Origin: Heliocidaris tuberculata
Lineage: Eukaryota; Echinodermata; Echinoidea; Camarodonta; Echinometridae
NCBI GenBank assembly: GCA_025618425.1
Contig: CM046846.1
Location: forward strand, 916,001-980,000
Direction: 5' to 3'
DNA length: 64,000 nucleotides
Part shown: in pieces, positions 61,701 to 64,000 of the stretch
How the letters are laid out: each line of letters opens with the position of its first letter
Numbering within the stretch: position 1 is the stretch's first letter
The notes under the pieces: generated by a model
Told to the model about the DNA's origin: nothing
The model's database searches: none
What the model saw: the letters and a program-made list of their open reading frames with translations, nothing else
Made by a program: the position numbers and the translations under genes

Positions 61701-62224
61701 ATTTGGAGTGGACTTTAAAAGATTATTATTATTATTATTATTATATTATTATGACCTTGATGTTAAAATTTCAGTGGAAAATTTCCTTCTTGGGGAGGAG
61801 GGCTTTCAGCTCGCTCTTTTGCATCTTGGTGCAGTAAAAACTGTTCCTAGTGAAATTTACACGAGAATTTCCATGCAGATACTGACCATAAAGTTTCAGA
61901 GATAATGACAGACTGCTTTTTAAAGATTCGTAAGGTAAGCACAATATGTTATTTATTTGAAGTCATCTTAGAATTAACCTTCAATATAAACTGATTTTTT
62001 CATTCATAGATATGCATGACTGGCGATGCTTGGCAAGCGATATTCATCTTTCTGAAACAATAGGCCTCTTTGAAAAGAAGGAGTTGCCAGGTATGGAGAT
62101 CTTACAGGTGTGGCAAACAAGCAATGAAGCAACAGTTGGCAAGCTCTATGAATGGGCAGCGAAAGAAAAACGATGGGACATTGTGAAGATCATGGAAAAC
62201 GATATGTCAAATGAGGGTATCTAA
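14778..62224 (+). CDS. Nine-exon death-domain gene (whole-gene entry): coiled coil, DD, probable DED, DD; 515 aa
   Basis: Spliced coding segments: 14778-15047, 26313-26516, 33655-33955, 36547-36576, 44678-44752, 48238-48422, 52196-52370, 59948-60040, 62010-62224. All splice phases agree and the sum is 1548 nt, ATG to TAA. Domains: coiled coil (about 45-135), death domain 1 (about 165-250), an acidic linker (about 259-295), a probable death effector domain (about 318-406, with the charged RKDI at 397-400), and death domain 2 (about 418-505, DW at 448-449). No kinase, TIR, caspase or membrane segment is present. The predicted role is a cytosolic scaffold joining receptors or adaptors to effectors in death or immune signalling. 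The second DD and the DED recall MyD88 and FADD respectively. The function is inferred. Exon borders are predictions without transcript support, and exons 4 to 7 are the least certain. Confidence 0.75.
15063..15240. repeat. Left arm of a 10.2-kb inverted repeat in intron 1
   Basis: Starts 15 bases after the exon 1 donor. It is matched in inverse by 25128-25281, with phrases 'ggaaataggggtccccgtgc' and 'atcgtgtcccatggggttca' common to both arms and only a few differences. It may be the terminus of a large composite element. Confidence 0.85.
15241..15751. other. Intron 1 sequence with nothing recognised
   Basis: AT-rich intron DNA between the outer and the mariner-type inverted repeats. No domain-bearing ORF was seen. 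Confidence 0.5.
16900..17060 (+). repeat. Short cluster of CTTGTGGGGTAC repeats
   Basis: The phrase 'cttgtggggtaca' occurs three times in about 95 bases, followed by the inverse 'ccccacaag' at about 17038. A small hairpin-prone patch just before the LINE 5-prime region. Confidence 0.6.
17478..18581 (+). pseudogene. Tx1-like LINE ORF2, part 1: APE endonuclease
   Basis: The first 367 codons of ORF2. Endonuclease motifs are LSLNVRG (N13), LLQETY (E42), GGDFN (about 147-151), SRLDYWF and PDHSG. After about residue 240 comes the linker leading to the reverse transcriptase. The frame ends at TAA 18579-18581, while the + strand frame opening at 18572 (SLRIRSRAEW) carries on the protein. A single one-base shift near 18567-18580 therefore broke the gene. 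The ATG at 17478 fits the family start. Confidence 0.85.
18572..21295 (+). pseudogene. Tx1-like LINE ORF2, part 2: reverse transcriptase and CCHC end
   Basis: Continues part 1 after the frameshift; the first internal ATG is at 18644. Motifs: KSPGNDGFTVEFY, NYRPITLLN, VTVDFEKAFDS, GVRQGDPLSPYLF and LYADDISLF (catalytic YADD codons at 19592-19603). Near the end is a zinc-knuckle-like CSFCQLEPETYSHLFWQC, typical of L1/Tx1 C-termini. A hexanucleotide run at about 20222-20253 encodes repeated FD dipeptides, an unusual insertion between the RT and the C-terminal part. Apart from the single upstream shift it is open throughout, so the copy is young. Confidence 0.88.
21295..21440 (+). repeat. (GT)n and poly-G microsatellites in the LINE 3-prime UTR
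   Basis: A T-run, then (GT)n at about 21335-21352, then nearly uninterrupted G at about 21415-21438. The long G tract could form G-quadruplexes. Confidence 0.85.
22584..22835 (-). other. Short acidic open frame inside the nested intron-1 element
   Basis: Minus-strand frame with about 84 codons, including REETNEEDNSDPETSDSSDD followed by REYEPLPRGELGD. It has no ATG in frame. An ATG (MASPVLEENQD) lies just upstream in another frame, so a frameshift or splice would be needed. Composition and codon use look like real acidic protein rather than noise. I do not recognise the family. It could be the N-terminus of a transposon-borne protein. Confidence 0.3.
24566..24626 (+). repeat. (CT)n and (CA)n microsatellites
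   Basis: TCTCTC then CACACA runs inside a wider pyrimidine-rich region (about 24360-24620). Confidence 0.9.
24638..24872 (+). repeat. Cluster of degenerate AACCGATGAC motifs
   Basis: About six forward copies of a 10-base motif, spaced irregularly by about 25-60 bases, and two inverse copies at the right. The last forward and first inverse copies abut as the perfect 20-base palindrome AACCGATGACGTCATCGGTT (24835-24854), which includes the CRE-type core TGACGTCA. Function unknown. Confidence 0.6.
25128..25281. repeat. Right arm of the 10.2-kb intron-1 inverted repeat
   Basis: Inverse match of 15063-15240. A pyrimidine-rich tract (about 24975-25115) borders it on the inside. Confidence 0.85.
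25436..25932. mobile_element. TTAA-flanked long-inverted-repeat MITE
   Basis: The left arm AGGGAAAGTTCACCCTC is matched at the right by the inverse ending 'ggtgaacttctcct', and the arms extend about 170 bp ('gaaaaatattggcgaaggttt' against its inverse). TTAA lies on both sides (25432-25435, 25933-25936). Both arms contain 'gtgacgtcac' near the centre. The style matches a repeat I recall as common in sea urchin DNA. Confidence 0.88.
26100..26270. mobile_element. Single arm of a related TTAA-type MITE
   Basis: The right part ends 'ccagggtggactttccct' followed by TTAA at 26271-26274. Inner phrases such as 'ttcacaactttcttatttcttgt' match the MITE arms at 2975-3545. No left arm is visible. It stops about 40 bases before the exon 2 acceptor. 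Confidence 0.5.
26313..26516 (+). CDS. Death-domain gene exon 2 (residues 91-158)
   Basis: The acceptor is attttttggtag at 26312 and the donor is gag|gtaagt at 26517, a strong site. Phase 0 at both ends. It encodes the second half of the coiled coil (KYEEMRKENEKLQKELILIQ) and then a small CSHC pair (C139, C142) with no visible partner ligands. The chain reads directly from LLK of exon 1 into KDAQTL. Confidence 0.78.
26995..27305. repeat. Left arm of a 6.6-kb inverted repeat in intron 2
   Basis: Inverse match of about 33290-33590, for example 'ctaaatatttgtcaaaacagag' and 'gttaatgtaattgatgtgacatatc'. Each arm itself contains a hairpin built from 'catatcatttgttgagag' and its inverse. Confidence 0.8.
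27860..30343 (+). mobile_element. Helentron-like element E1 with a ~157-bp tandem array
   Basis: The left end is a hairpin: GTATCCCCTGGCA, a 3-base loop, then TGCCGGAGGATAC. The right inverted copy (TGCCGGGGGATAC) sits about 30 bases inside the 3-prime end and is followed by a second hairpin (CATTG-tgcgg-CAATG) and the terminal CTAG before TT. The interior is about 15 tandem units of ~157 bp sharing 'ccacatttcttgacggatttctttcaaattttgtatgg' and 'agggtcaaaggtcat'. This layout (asymmetric inverted repeats, 3-prime hairpin, T flank, no target duplication) fits non-autonomous Helentron/Helitron2-type elements. No replication initiator or helicase ORF. Confidence 0.65.
27960..30180 (+). repeat. Tandem array, ~157-bp units with a 5-unit higher-order repeat
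   Basis: The block from about 28076 to 28860 is repeated almost base for base from about 28864 to 29650, an offset of 788 bases or five units. This indicates a recent block duplication inside an older, more diverged array. Short open frames encoding FLLFGDAA-like peptides are chance readings of the repeat. Confidence 0.85.
30530..32000 (-). pseudogene. Degenerate LINE (Jockey/CR1-type RT)
   Basis: Minus-strand pieces in order: NPDKASGPDGLPSRILK (about 31830-31885), FTKGDKS, AKALDKVPHKRLL, then GVPQGTVTGPLDFLMYTNDL and LADD (31077-31385), and a C-terminal region down to about 30530. Stops and frameshifts throughout. The catalytic Y of YADD is replaced by L. It resembles the intact LINE at 5141-9300 in the RT but is a separate old copy. 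Confidence 0.75.
32112..33240. mobile_element. Long-inverted-repeat element, left-truncated copy
   Basis: Same family as 55071-57810. The full right arm ends 'gggacaggctccc' at about 33236. The left arm starts only at about 32112, next to the LINE remnant. Between the arms (about 32300-32640) is the family's spacer, itself hairpin-like ('catctgacaaggcataata' and its inverse). This copy has the empty site ('aagttattaaattgtg', about 32320) into which a Helentron-like element inserted in the other copy. Confidence 0.8.
33290..33590. repeat. Right arm of the intron-2 inverted repeat
   Basis: Inverse of 26995-27305. It ends about 65 bases before the exon 3 acceptor. Confidence 0.8.
33655..33955 (+). 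CDS. Death-domain gene exon 3: first death domain (residues 159-259)
   Basis: The acceptor is ttaatttacag at 33654 and the donor is attg|gtatga at 33956. Starts in phase 0 and ends in phase 1. A nearly complete six-helix death domain lies in one exon: LRHLSVPDTEVTNIYDAH (helices 2-3), IQGLKVWKSNKGKKATVWAL (helices 4-5, W216) and LLKTGLRDVAEDF (helix 6). The W-x(n)-A-T-V-x-x-L signature is the classic DD core. It looks most like FADD/RIPK-type DDs, by eye only. Confidence 0.85.
33960..35150. other. Intron 3 low-complexity and unrecognised DNA
   Basis: Contains poly-C runs (about 34171-34188 and 34507-34519), a (GT)n run (about 35006-35033) and AT-rich filler. No gene seen. Confidence 0.5.
35160..35475. 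mobile_element. ~315-bp palindromic MITE
   Basis: The left arm 'aacatgacggacaaagagag' is matched in inverse at about 35452-35472, and the arms run about 110 bp each ('attctacccttcaca', 'gctattctgt'). It abuts the large palindrome at 35481. Confidence 0.8.
35481..36449. mobile_element. ~970-bp foldback element made of short TTGTAGTTTC-type repeats
   Basis: The ends TTACGTTCACACGATGGGAG and its inverse bound two arms of roughly 400-500 bp that pair along most of their length (for example 'ttcacacgagcttgaaacaa'). Within each arm, 'cttgtagtttc' and 'aactttaagtt' recur many times in both orientations. No ORF. It occupies most of intron 3, about 100 bases before exon 4. Confidence 0.82.
36547..36576 (+). 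CDS. Death-domain gene exon 4, 30-nt micro-exon (residues 259-269)
   Basis: The acceptor is ttttggctag at 36546 and the donor is ccag|gttagc at 36577. It enters and leaves in phase 1, so it is a symmetric cassette that can be skipped without a frameshift. It encodes linker residues QLEDPVPIP. The phase fit on both sides supports it, but at this length the call is tentative. Confidence 0.5.
36590..37362 (+). repeat. Diverged units of the intron-4 minisatellite
   Basis: Repeats of 'ctctcaatctttgtatttttagttgtaatgtctta' at irregular spacing (about 36600-36690, 36855-36895, 37080-37362). They are older copies of the array at 43690-44570. Confidence 0.75.
36913..37068. mobile_element. Small ~155-bp hairpin element
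   Basis: The left part 'gataacgagattttca' then 'aggtacaccct' pairs with 'agggtgtacctt' and 'aaaatctcattctat...gttatc' at the right. A (GATAAC)3 run marks the left edge. It sits among minisatellite units. Confidence 0.6.
37391..37575. mobile_element. ~185-bp MITE rich in AAAATCGATTTT
   Basis: The ends 'ggatgtttcatcaa' and 'ttgatgaaactcc' are inverse. The interior repeats ATCGAT palindromes. Confidence 0.55.
37600..38640. other. Intron 4 sequence with nothing recognised
   Basis: AT-rich. No repeat relation and no ORF with a recognisable domain were seen. Confidence 0.45.
38640..39250 (+). repeat. Diverged tandem units (~145 bp) related to those at 55800-56700
   Basis: The phrase 'tatgcaaatttattcaaaat', preceded by 'gaaattcattaatta' or variants, recurs about four times. 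The same unit builds the array inside element E3. Confidence 0.7.
39435..39921 (+). mobile_element. Helentron-like element E4
   Basis: The left terminal hairpin is GTCTCGC...GCGAGAC (39435-39460). The right copy GCAGGCGAGAC ends at 39899, followed by about 20 bases to a terminal CTTG and TT. The interior has about 2-3 units of ~155 bp with 'tctatggatttga' and 'caaggtcaaaggtcaaaagg'. Both flanks are parts of one minisatellite unit, so no target duplication is visible. Confidence 0.65.
39953..40684 (+). mobile_element. Candidate Helentron-like element E7 with AGGTCA-rich units
   Basis: The left CATGCCTC is inverted at about 40651-40658 (GAGGCATG), about 25 bases before a terminal CATG and TT. 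The interior has about 4 diverged units containing 'catcaccatagtgagacga' and 'taggtcaaaggtca'. The flanks again resemble one minisatellite unit. Weaker than E1-E5 because the left hairpin is poor. Confidence 0.4.
40856..42457. mobile_element. hAT-type non-autonomous element with a perfect 8-bp target duplication
   Basis: The terminal inverted repeats CACTGGCGTAGCCAGG match exactly over 16 bases. The 8 bases GCGAACGC flank both ends (40848-40855, 42458-42465), the hallmark of hAT insertion. The interior has a G/C-rich hairpin near the left end and about 33 T near the right end (42366-42398). No transposase. Confidence 0.92.
42545..43430 (+). repeat. Diverged tandem array, ~100-bp units, about 8 copies
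   Basis: Units share 'gaattgaaaattgatttggg', 'taacttacggagaatctacaaccca' and 'aataaaacaa...atgaa'. It starts directly after the hAT element. No coding sense. Confidence 0.75.
43690..44570 (+). repeat. Minisatellite of 44- and 53-bp units resembling 3-prime splice sites
   Basis: About 18 units of 'tttttagttgtaatgtcttactacctcctctctcaatctttgta'. About half carry an extra 9 bases (attgtgttc). Each unit places a branchpoint-like 'ttactacc' before a pyrimidine tract and a tttttag. The array ends about 100 bases before the exon 5 acceptor. Confidence 0.9.
44678..44752 (+). CDS. Death-domain gene exon 5 (residues 269-294), acidic linker
   Basis: The acceptor is tttttctaatctctactag at 44677 and the donor is agtc|gtaagt at 44753, a strong site. 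75 nt, phase 1 at both ends, so skippable in frame. It encodes LLMEPESEEEVQFGGADFCD, an acidic spacer between the first DD and the DED. Confidence 0.65.
45030..45331. mobile_element. ~300-bp inverted-repeat MITE
   Basis: The ends 'aagcccttttcacacattgcc' and the inverse of 'ggcgatgtgtgaaagcccctt' pair. The interior is GC-richer than its surroundings. No ORF. Confidence 0.7.
45671..45974 (+). mobile_element. tRNA-derived SINE, (ATT)n tail
   Basis: The 5-prime part 'ggaggtgtcatggtatagtgg' is a tRNA-like head with an A box. The body phrase 'tggcaagacatcaatccacatttgccactctccacccaggtg' and 'gctaaagccagggtaataat' are shared with the SINE at 47301-47580. The tail is (ATT)n. The B box is decayed. Confidence 0.85.
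46611..47905. mobile_element. Mariner-like inverted-repeat element (TA-flanked), with a nested SINE
   Basis: The left end CAGTGCTTCCCCTCAAAAAG and the right end inverse of CAGTGCATCCCAG-AAAAAAG share 'gttaactgttggaaaaagtc'. TA flanks both sides. The left half contains a direct duplication (about 46620-46850 and 46860-47065) of the arm that pairs with 47668-47905. The SINE at 47301-47580 is inserted in the spacer. No transposase. Confidence 0.82.
47301..47580 (+). mobile_element. tRNA-derived SINE, better preserved copy
   Basis: The head 'gaggtgtcgtggtttagtgg' (A box) and 'gtggttcgagtcccgcc' (B box, about 47350-47367) match Pol III promoter boxes. It is followed by the family body and an (ATT)n tail. 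Same family as 45671-45974. Confidence 0.9.
48238..48422 (+). CDS. Death-domain gene exon 6 (residues 294-355), start of the probable DED
   Basis: The preferred acceptor is cttgatag at 48237. An alternative in the same frame is tttccttag at 48210, which would add nine residues. The donor aag|gtgcag (48423) is weak. Starts in phase 1 and ends in phase 0. LDDLDQELSECDSFTTDQLQ fits helices 1-2 of a death effector domain. The phase agrees with exons 5 and 7 only if this exon is included as drawn. Confidence 0.6.
48771..49973. mobile_element. Mariner-like MITE, 1.2 kb
   Basis: The ends CAGCCCTGGTAAAAAATTAT and the inverse of CAGCCCTGGAAAAAATTATT are flanked by TA. Both ends continue 'tagacca'. 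The interior (49070-49340) is a nest of 'gctattcataaggacc' repeats in both orientations, and 'attgtcct' repeats occur around 48920 and 49620-49810. No transposase. Confidence 0.85.
49974..50015 (+). repeat. (TA)n microsatellite between two mariner-like elements
   Basis: About 20 TA repeats fill the whole gap between the elements ending at 49973 and starting at 50016. Confidence 0.95.
50016..51066. mobile_element. Mariner-like long-inverted-repeat element
   Basis: The ends CAGTGTGTCCCAGAAAAAAC and the inverse of CAGTGCGTCCCAGAAAAAAC are flanked by TA. The arms extend about 290 bp ('cacaactgagtttt', 'gaaaacgt', 'tttgggtaaaaccgtg'). The middle has G/A-rich unique DNA without an ORF. It lies inside a TA microsatellite. 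A solo end of the same family is at 59776-59795. Confidence 0.88.
51067..51109 (+). repeat. (TA)n microsatellite
   Basis: Continuation of the TA run on the other side of the mariner-like element. Confidence 0.95.
51136..51500 (+). repeat. Tandem units (~115 bp) led by a perfect 34-bp palindrome
   Basis: 51136-51169 is GTCTACCCGGGGTAGGG followed immediately by its exact inverse, without a loop. About three diverged units follow, sharing 'gtcaacccagggtagataac', 'tatatca' and 'ttaatttattgtcaacccaga'. The motif 'acccrgggtaga' is common to the palindrome and the units. Confidence 0.85.
52019..52208 (+). repeat. Triplicated 3-prime splice region upstream of exon 7
   Basis: Three tandem copies (spacing 59 and 70 bases) of 'gttaaggaattaacatcactcatttgcttttatttacag' and 'gtatgtgaggcag'. 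Copies 1 and 2 have cag|gtatgt (junctions at 52067/52068 and 52125/52126), which reads as an acceptor fused to a donor. Only copy 3 leads into the open exon. Confidence 0.88.
52196..52370 (+). CDS. Death-domain gene exon 7 (residues 356-414), end of the probable DED
   Basis: The acceptor is gttaatag at 52195 and the donor is atag|gtgagt at 52371, a strong site. Starts in phase 0 and ends in phase 1. NTLDVLNEVARRS and MKLGKMLRRLKRKDIRRVF match helices 4-6 of a DED, including the R-x-D-L-like RKDI (397-400). A second acceptor 13 bases downstream (ggcag, exon from 52209) would keep frame with exon 5 if exon 6 is skipped. Confidence 0.75.
52680..54060 (+). pseudogene. RTE-like reverse transcriptase remnant, split by an inserted element
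   Basis: Translation in pieces: SFVDFEKAFDWLN, then a C-Q-G-C-L-L-S-P-L motif and HADDQ before the insert, and ATRAATADGLQRRMDQMDLA after it, then LEQVNHFKCLGCVLTED. The frame joins cleanly when 53008-53780 is removed. Stops make it non-functional. RTE assignment is by resemblance only. Confidence 0.7.
53008..53780. mobile_element. ~770-bp inverted-repeat element nested in the RTE remnant
   Basis: The left 'ggatggtattctgag' then 'cattttatctc' is paired with right-end 'gagataaaatg' then 'cagaatattgcccc'. CAG borders both sides. 'attttatctc' and its inverse recur inside. Excision restores the RT frame. Confidence 0.75.
54110..55068. other. Intron 7 DNA with nothing recognised
   Basis: AT-rich sequence without detectable repeat or coding structure apart from short T/C runs near 54150-54200. 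Confidence 0.5.
55071..57810. mobile_element. Long-inverted-repeat (foldback) element, full copy, with a nested Helentron-like element
   Basis: The ends GGAGCCTGTCCCGAAATAGT and its inverse bound arms of about 615 bp (55071-55689 and about 57190-57810). The spacer (56903-57190) contains its own hairpin built on 'caaggcataata'. The arms contain G/C-rich phrases such as 'gggtcgatttcacccc'. A second, truncated copy is at 32112-33240. The nested insertion is 55690-56902. No transposase was found, and the superfamily is unknown. Confidence 0.85.
55690..56902 (+). mobile_element. Helentron-like element E3 with a ~145-bp tandem array
   Basis: The left hairpin is GTCCCCGCCGAAC-gaa-GTTCGCGAGGGGAC. 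The right inverted copy CCGGCGGGGAC ends at 56864, followed by a second hairpin (ATTACGCATTGCGTAAT) and a terminal CTTG plus TT. The related copy at about 32320 shows the empty site 'aagttattaaattgtg', so the insertion caused at most a TT duplication. The interior has (GT)n, (GTCC)n and about six units of ~145 bp with 'tgatagggctgggtgggggcttccaaac'. Best evidence in the window for the Helentron reading. Confidence 0.75.
57933..59364 (+). mobile_element. Helentron-like element E2
   Basis: The left end is a perfect hairpin, AGGTGGTCTGTCG-gtat-CGACAGACCACCT (57933-57962). The right copy GACAGACCACCT ends at 59330, then a hairpin (AATTC...GAATT) and terminal CTAG plus TT. The interior is not an obvious array. 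It holds CG-rich 'acgcgcgcg' patches and a stretch (58196-58272) that recurs at 62600-62684. Confidence 0.62.
59776..59795. mobile_element. Solo mariner-like terminus
   Basis: 'tttctgggacgcactg' followed by TA matches the right end of the element at 50016-51066. The rest is missing. The surroundings (59365-59940) are T-rich intron DNA with nothing else seen. Confidence 0.6.
59948..60040 (+). CDS. Death-domain gene exon 8 (residues 414-445), start of the second death domain
   Basis: The acceptor is ttttttgttgtag at 59947 and the donor is actg|gtaaag at 60041. Phase 1 at both ends. IRDLCYRTRNNIGRELSKSQ forms the expected first helix of the C-terminal DD. Confidence 0.78.
60050..60630. other. 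Start of intron 8 with nothing recognised
   Basis: No repeat or coding structure seen on either strand. Confidence 0.45.
60634..61469 (+). mobile_element. Helentron-like element E5 with ~155-bp units
   Basis: The left hairpin is GTCTCGCCCACC-gga-GGTGAATGCGAGAC. The right copy GTGGGCGAGAC ends at 61446, about 20 bases before terminal CTTG plus TT. About four units share 'catgttatggtgccgtgggaggtcacgtgataaggtcaaaggtcatttgaggtcata' and 'cctgcaagactctcttatgac'. The end sequence GTCTCGCC is the same as in E4, so E4 and E5 are one family. Confidence 0.7.
61473..61752 (+). mobile_element. tRNA-Val-like SINE, (TTA)n tail
   Basis: The tRNA-like head has 'ttggctcagtcagtagagcg' (A box), the anticodon-loop-like 'ctcacaa' (CAC) and 'gggttcgaacccc' (B box, about 61525-61537), then a ~170-bp unrelated body and a (TTA)n tail. 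It directly follows element E5. A different SINE family from those at 45.7 and 47.3 kb. Confidence 0.88.
62010..62224 (+). CDS. Death-domain gene exon 9: second death domain and stop (residues 445-515)
   Basis: The acceptor is gattttttcattcatag at 62009. It encodes DWRCLASDIHLSETIGLF (helices 2-3), MEILQVWQTSNEATVGKLYE (helices 4-5) and KRWDIVKIMEND (helix 6), then TAA at 62222-62224. The short helix 3-4 loop followed by W-Q-x-x-x-x-A-T-V-G-x-L resembles MyD88/IRAK-type DDs. A gag|gtatct just before the stop could act as a weak donor, giving a longer tail, but the stop is simpler. Confidence 0.85.
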
Positions 62225-63880
62225 AAGGCATCACTCTAATTCGCAATTGTGTATAAAAATGTAACACATTGGGATGGACTTCTCTTTAAAATGTGGTCTC
62301 CTCTTTCCTTTTACAGAATGTTTAAAATGTGGTCTCCATTTTCCTTTACAGAATGTTTCTGTTCCCTTTTGATTGAACAATACAGCATTTGTATGGGTAA
62401 TCGTGCCTTTATTCTCTCTCGTTATATCTTTATCTAGTCTGTTCTATCTTTCAAACAAATGAAATTTGAAATCAATGAGATATTTTAAATTCCTTTTATT
62501 TTCAAATCATTCTGTCATATATTAGCAACTTATTACATGTAAGTGATTAAACAAGACGAAAGATGGATTCTATAAATGACCCTTATTTTCTAAAATCTCT
62601 TCATAACGAGTTATCAGAAATGAACCATATTTAACACACATGAACTTCAGGTCAAGGGTAAATGTATCATGTCAGCAAAATCCATTTTTTTTTTCTAAAA
62701 ACTATAAATTTCATTTAGTTCTTAATTACCAAGAAAGCAAAGGTGTTACCTACATGTAATTTTTAACTAACATGTGTAAGCTCATTCTTTATATGGTACA
62801 GTGATGATAAAGTGTATAATTTAATGAGTCATCGACACCTTATTTTTTTCTACTTAAAAAAAAGTAATCACATGTTAAAATAGGGAAAATATGAAATTTC
62901 AACTCAAACAAAAATTTAAAAAAATTTGTAAACTAAAGTTTTAATGCATTATCTCTTATGTTACTGTATTATTTATTCCATTTGTAAGCCTGTTAATTTC
63001 CATTTGCAAAGATGCCCCATCTGTTATGGTCCAAAGTACAATCCTACAAATTGCCTTGTTATTGTCTACAACTGTGGGCAACGGTAAATGGCCAAAAGAA
63101 CAAGGTCTCAGGCTGATTCTTTTGTTGTGATTTTCTTGGTCTTCTGGGGCTGTATTGTATTAAATTCTTGTTTCCTATAGAGAGTTTATTTTTTGTATCC
63201 AGTCTATCAAACATCATCTTCAAAAATCTATAAAAAGTCACTAATGTGGGGATGATCCTTATCCCTTTGACAATAGCAATGCCTGTTTATACATCTTACT
63301 TCTTAGTGTTCAATATTCAGTGTTACTGCACATCCCAAAATTGCATAATCATTACAGCTTGTAATGTAATTACATAATGTAATCATTACAACTTGGGTTT
63401 TATTGTATAGAAATATTATCAGACTCAAAAATAAATACCAACGGCAGTGCTAAAATACTGTAATAAGAGCATTGATTGGAGAAGGAAATGTACTTGAAAG
63501 TCCAATATTTCAAATATCAGTAGAGTACTCTTTGCCACTTTTAGGTGTAGTGTCATATCTGTGAACATTTCTTCTCTTGTCTATATGGAAGGTTTCATAA
63601 TGAGGGAAACTTAATTTTTATATCTACATCGATCTAATTAGGCAACAGAAGTATCTTTCAAAATCAACTTGGCACCACCATTCCTTTACTTTTGAAAGTT
63701 TTAAGCATTGCTTTGTCAAATAACCTGAAATAAACAAAATGTTAAAAGAGAAACATATTGTGTTATGAATCTTATTGATGAAAATTCTGCAAAAGGTATT
63801 GTGGAATTTTTTATTCAGTATGTGAATCTTGGCATTGTATACATGTACATATATTGCAATAAACAATAAAGGGTCCATTC
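62225..63880 (+). other. 3-prime flank of the death-domain gene, probable 3-prime UTR and beyond
   Basis: AT-rich, no ORF with a domain. Candidate poly(A) signals (AATAAA) occur at 63430, 63729 and 63858. A stretch at about 62600-62684 repeats part of element E2 (58196-58272). Confidence 0.4.
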
Positions 63881-63889
63881 CACTACATA

Positions 63890-63998
63890 CAGTGGAACCT
63901 TATACATGTAAACTAAAAGAACACTTTCATAACAAGGTTTCGATACAAAGAGGTAATTTTCTTGGTCCGAAGGAGTTTTTTATAACGAGGTTCCACTG
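63890..63998. mobile_element. 109-bp mariner-type MITE
   Basis: CAGTGGAACCT at the left and AGGTTCCACTG at the right, with TA on both sides. Too short to code. Confidence 0.88.
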
Positions 63999-64000
63999 TA

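Overview
The window is animal nuclear DNA: AT-rich, intron-dominated and packed with transposable elements. It is most likely from an echinoderm, probably a sea urchin. That is an inference from recognised repeat styles: a PHD-finger LINE with a 2A-like peptide, Tx1-type LINEs, tRNA-derived SINEs, and many Tc1/mariner-like and TTAA-flanked inverted-repeat elements. I saw no mitochondrial, bacterial or rRNA sequence.

One host gene spans most of the window on the + strand. Nine coding exons (14778-15047, 26313-26516, 33655-33955, 36547-36576, 44678-44752, 48238-48422, 52196-52370, 59948-60040, 62010-62224) join in phase from a good-context ATG to a TAA and give 515 residues. The predicted protein has an N-terminal coiled coil, a death domain, a probable death effector domain and a C-terminal death domain resembling the MyD88 type. 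It looks like an apoptosis or innate-immune signalling adaptor. I do not know a described protein with this order of domains, and it is the most interesting item here. A CpG-rich block just upstream (about 14521-14625) is the likely promoter or first-exon region.

Layout. 1-9.5 kb: a broken LINE split by a terminal-inverted-repeat element, then an apparently intact CR1/L2-like LINE on the minus strand (ORF 5293-8862). 9.5-14.5 kb: pyrimidine-rich DNA, a small inverted-repeat element, and a second broken LINE carrying a TTAA-inserted MITE. 14.7-26.5 kb: exons 1 and 2 of the gene, separated by an 11.3-kb intron that is a nest of inverted repeats around a Tx1-like LINE (17.0-21.7 kb). 26.5-33.7 kb: an intron with a 2.5-kb tandem array, a LINE remnant and a long-inverted-repeat element. 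34-44.7 kb: palindromic elements, several Helentron-like elements and a minisatellite whose units look like 3-prime splice sites. 44.7-52.4 kb: exons 5-7, SINEs and mariner-like elements. 52.4-62.2 kb: exons 8 and 9, an RTE-like remnant, a second long-inverted-repeat element and more Helentron-like elements. 62.2-64 kb: the gene's 3-prime side and a 109-bp MITE.

Several insertions can be read as filled sites. Removing the inserted element restores the host LINE frame at 666-2437, 12943-13526 and 53008-53780. A related empty copy shows that the element at 55690-56902 inserted with little or no target duplication.
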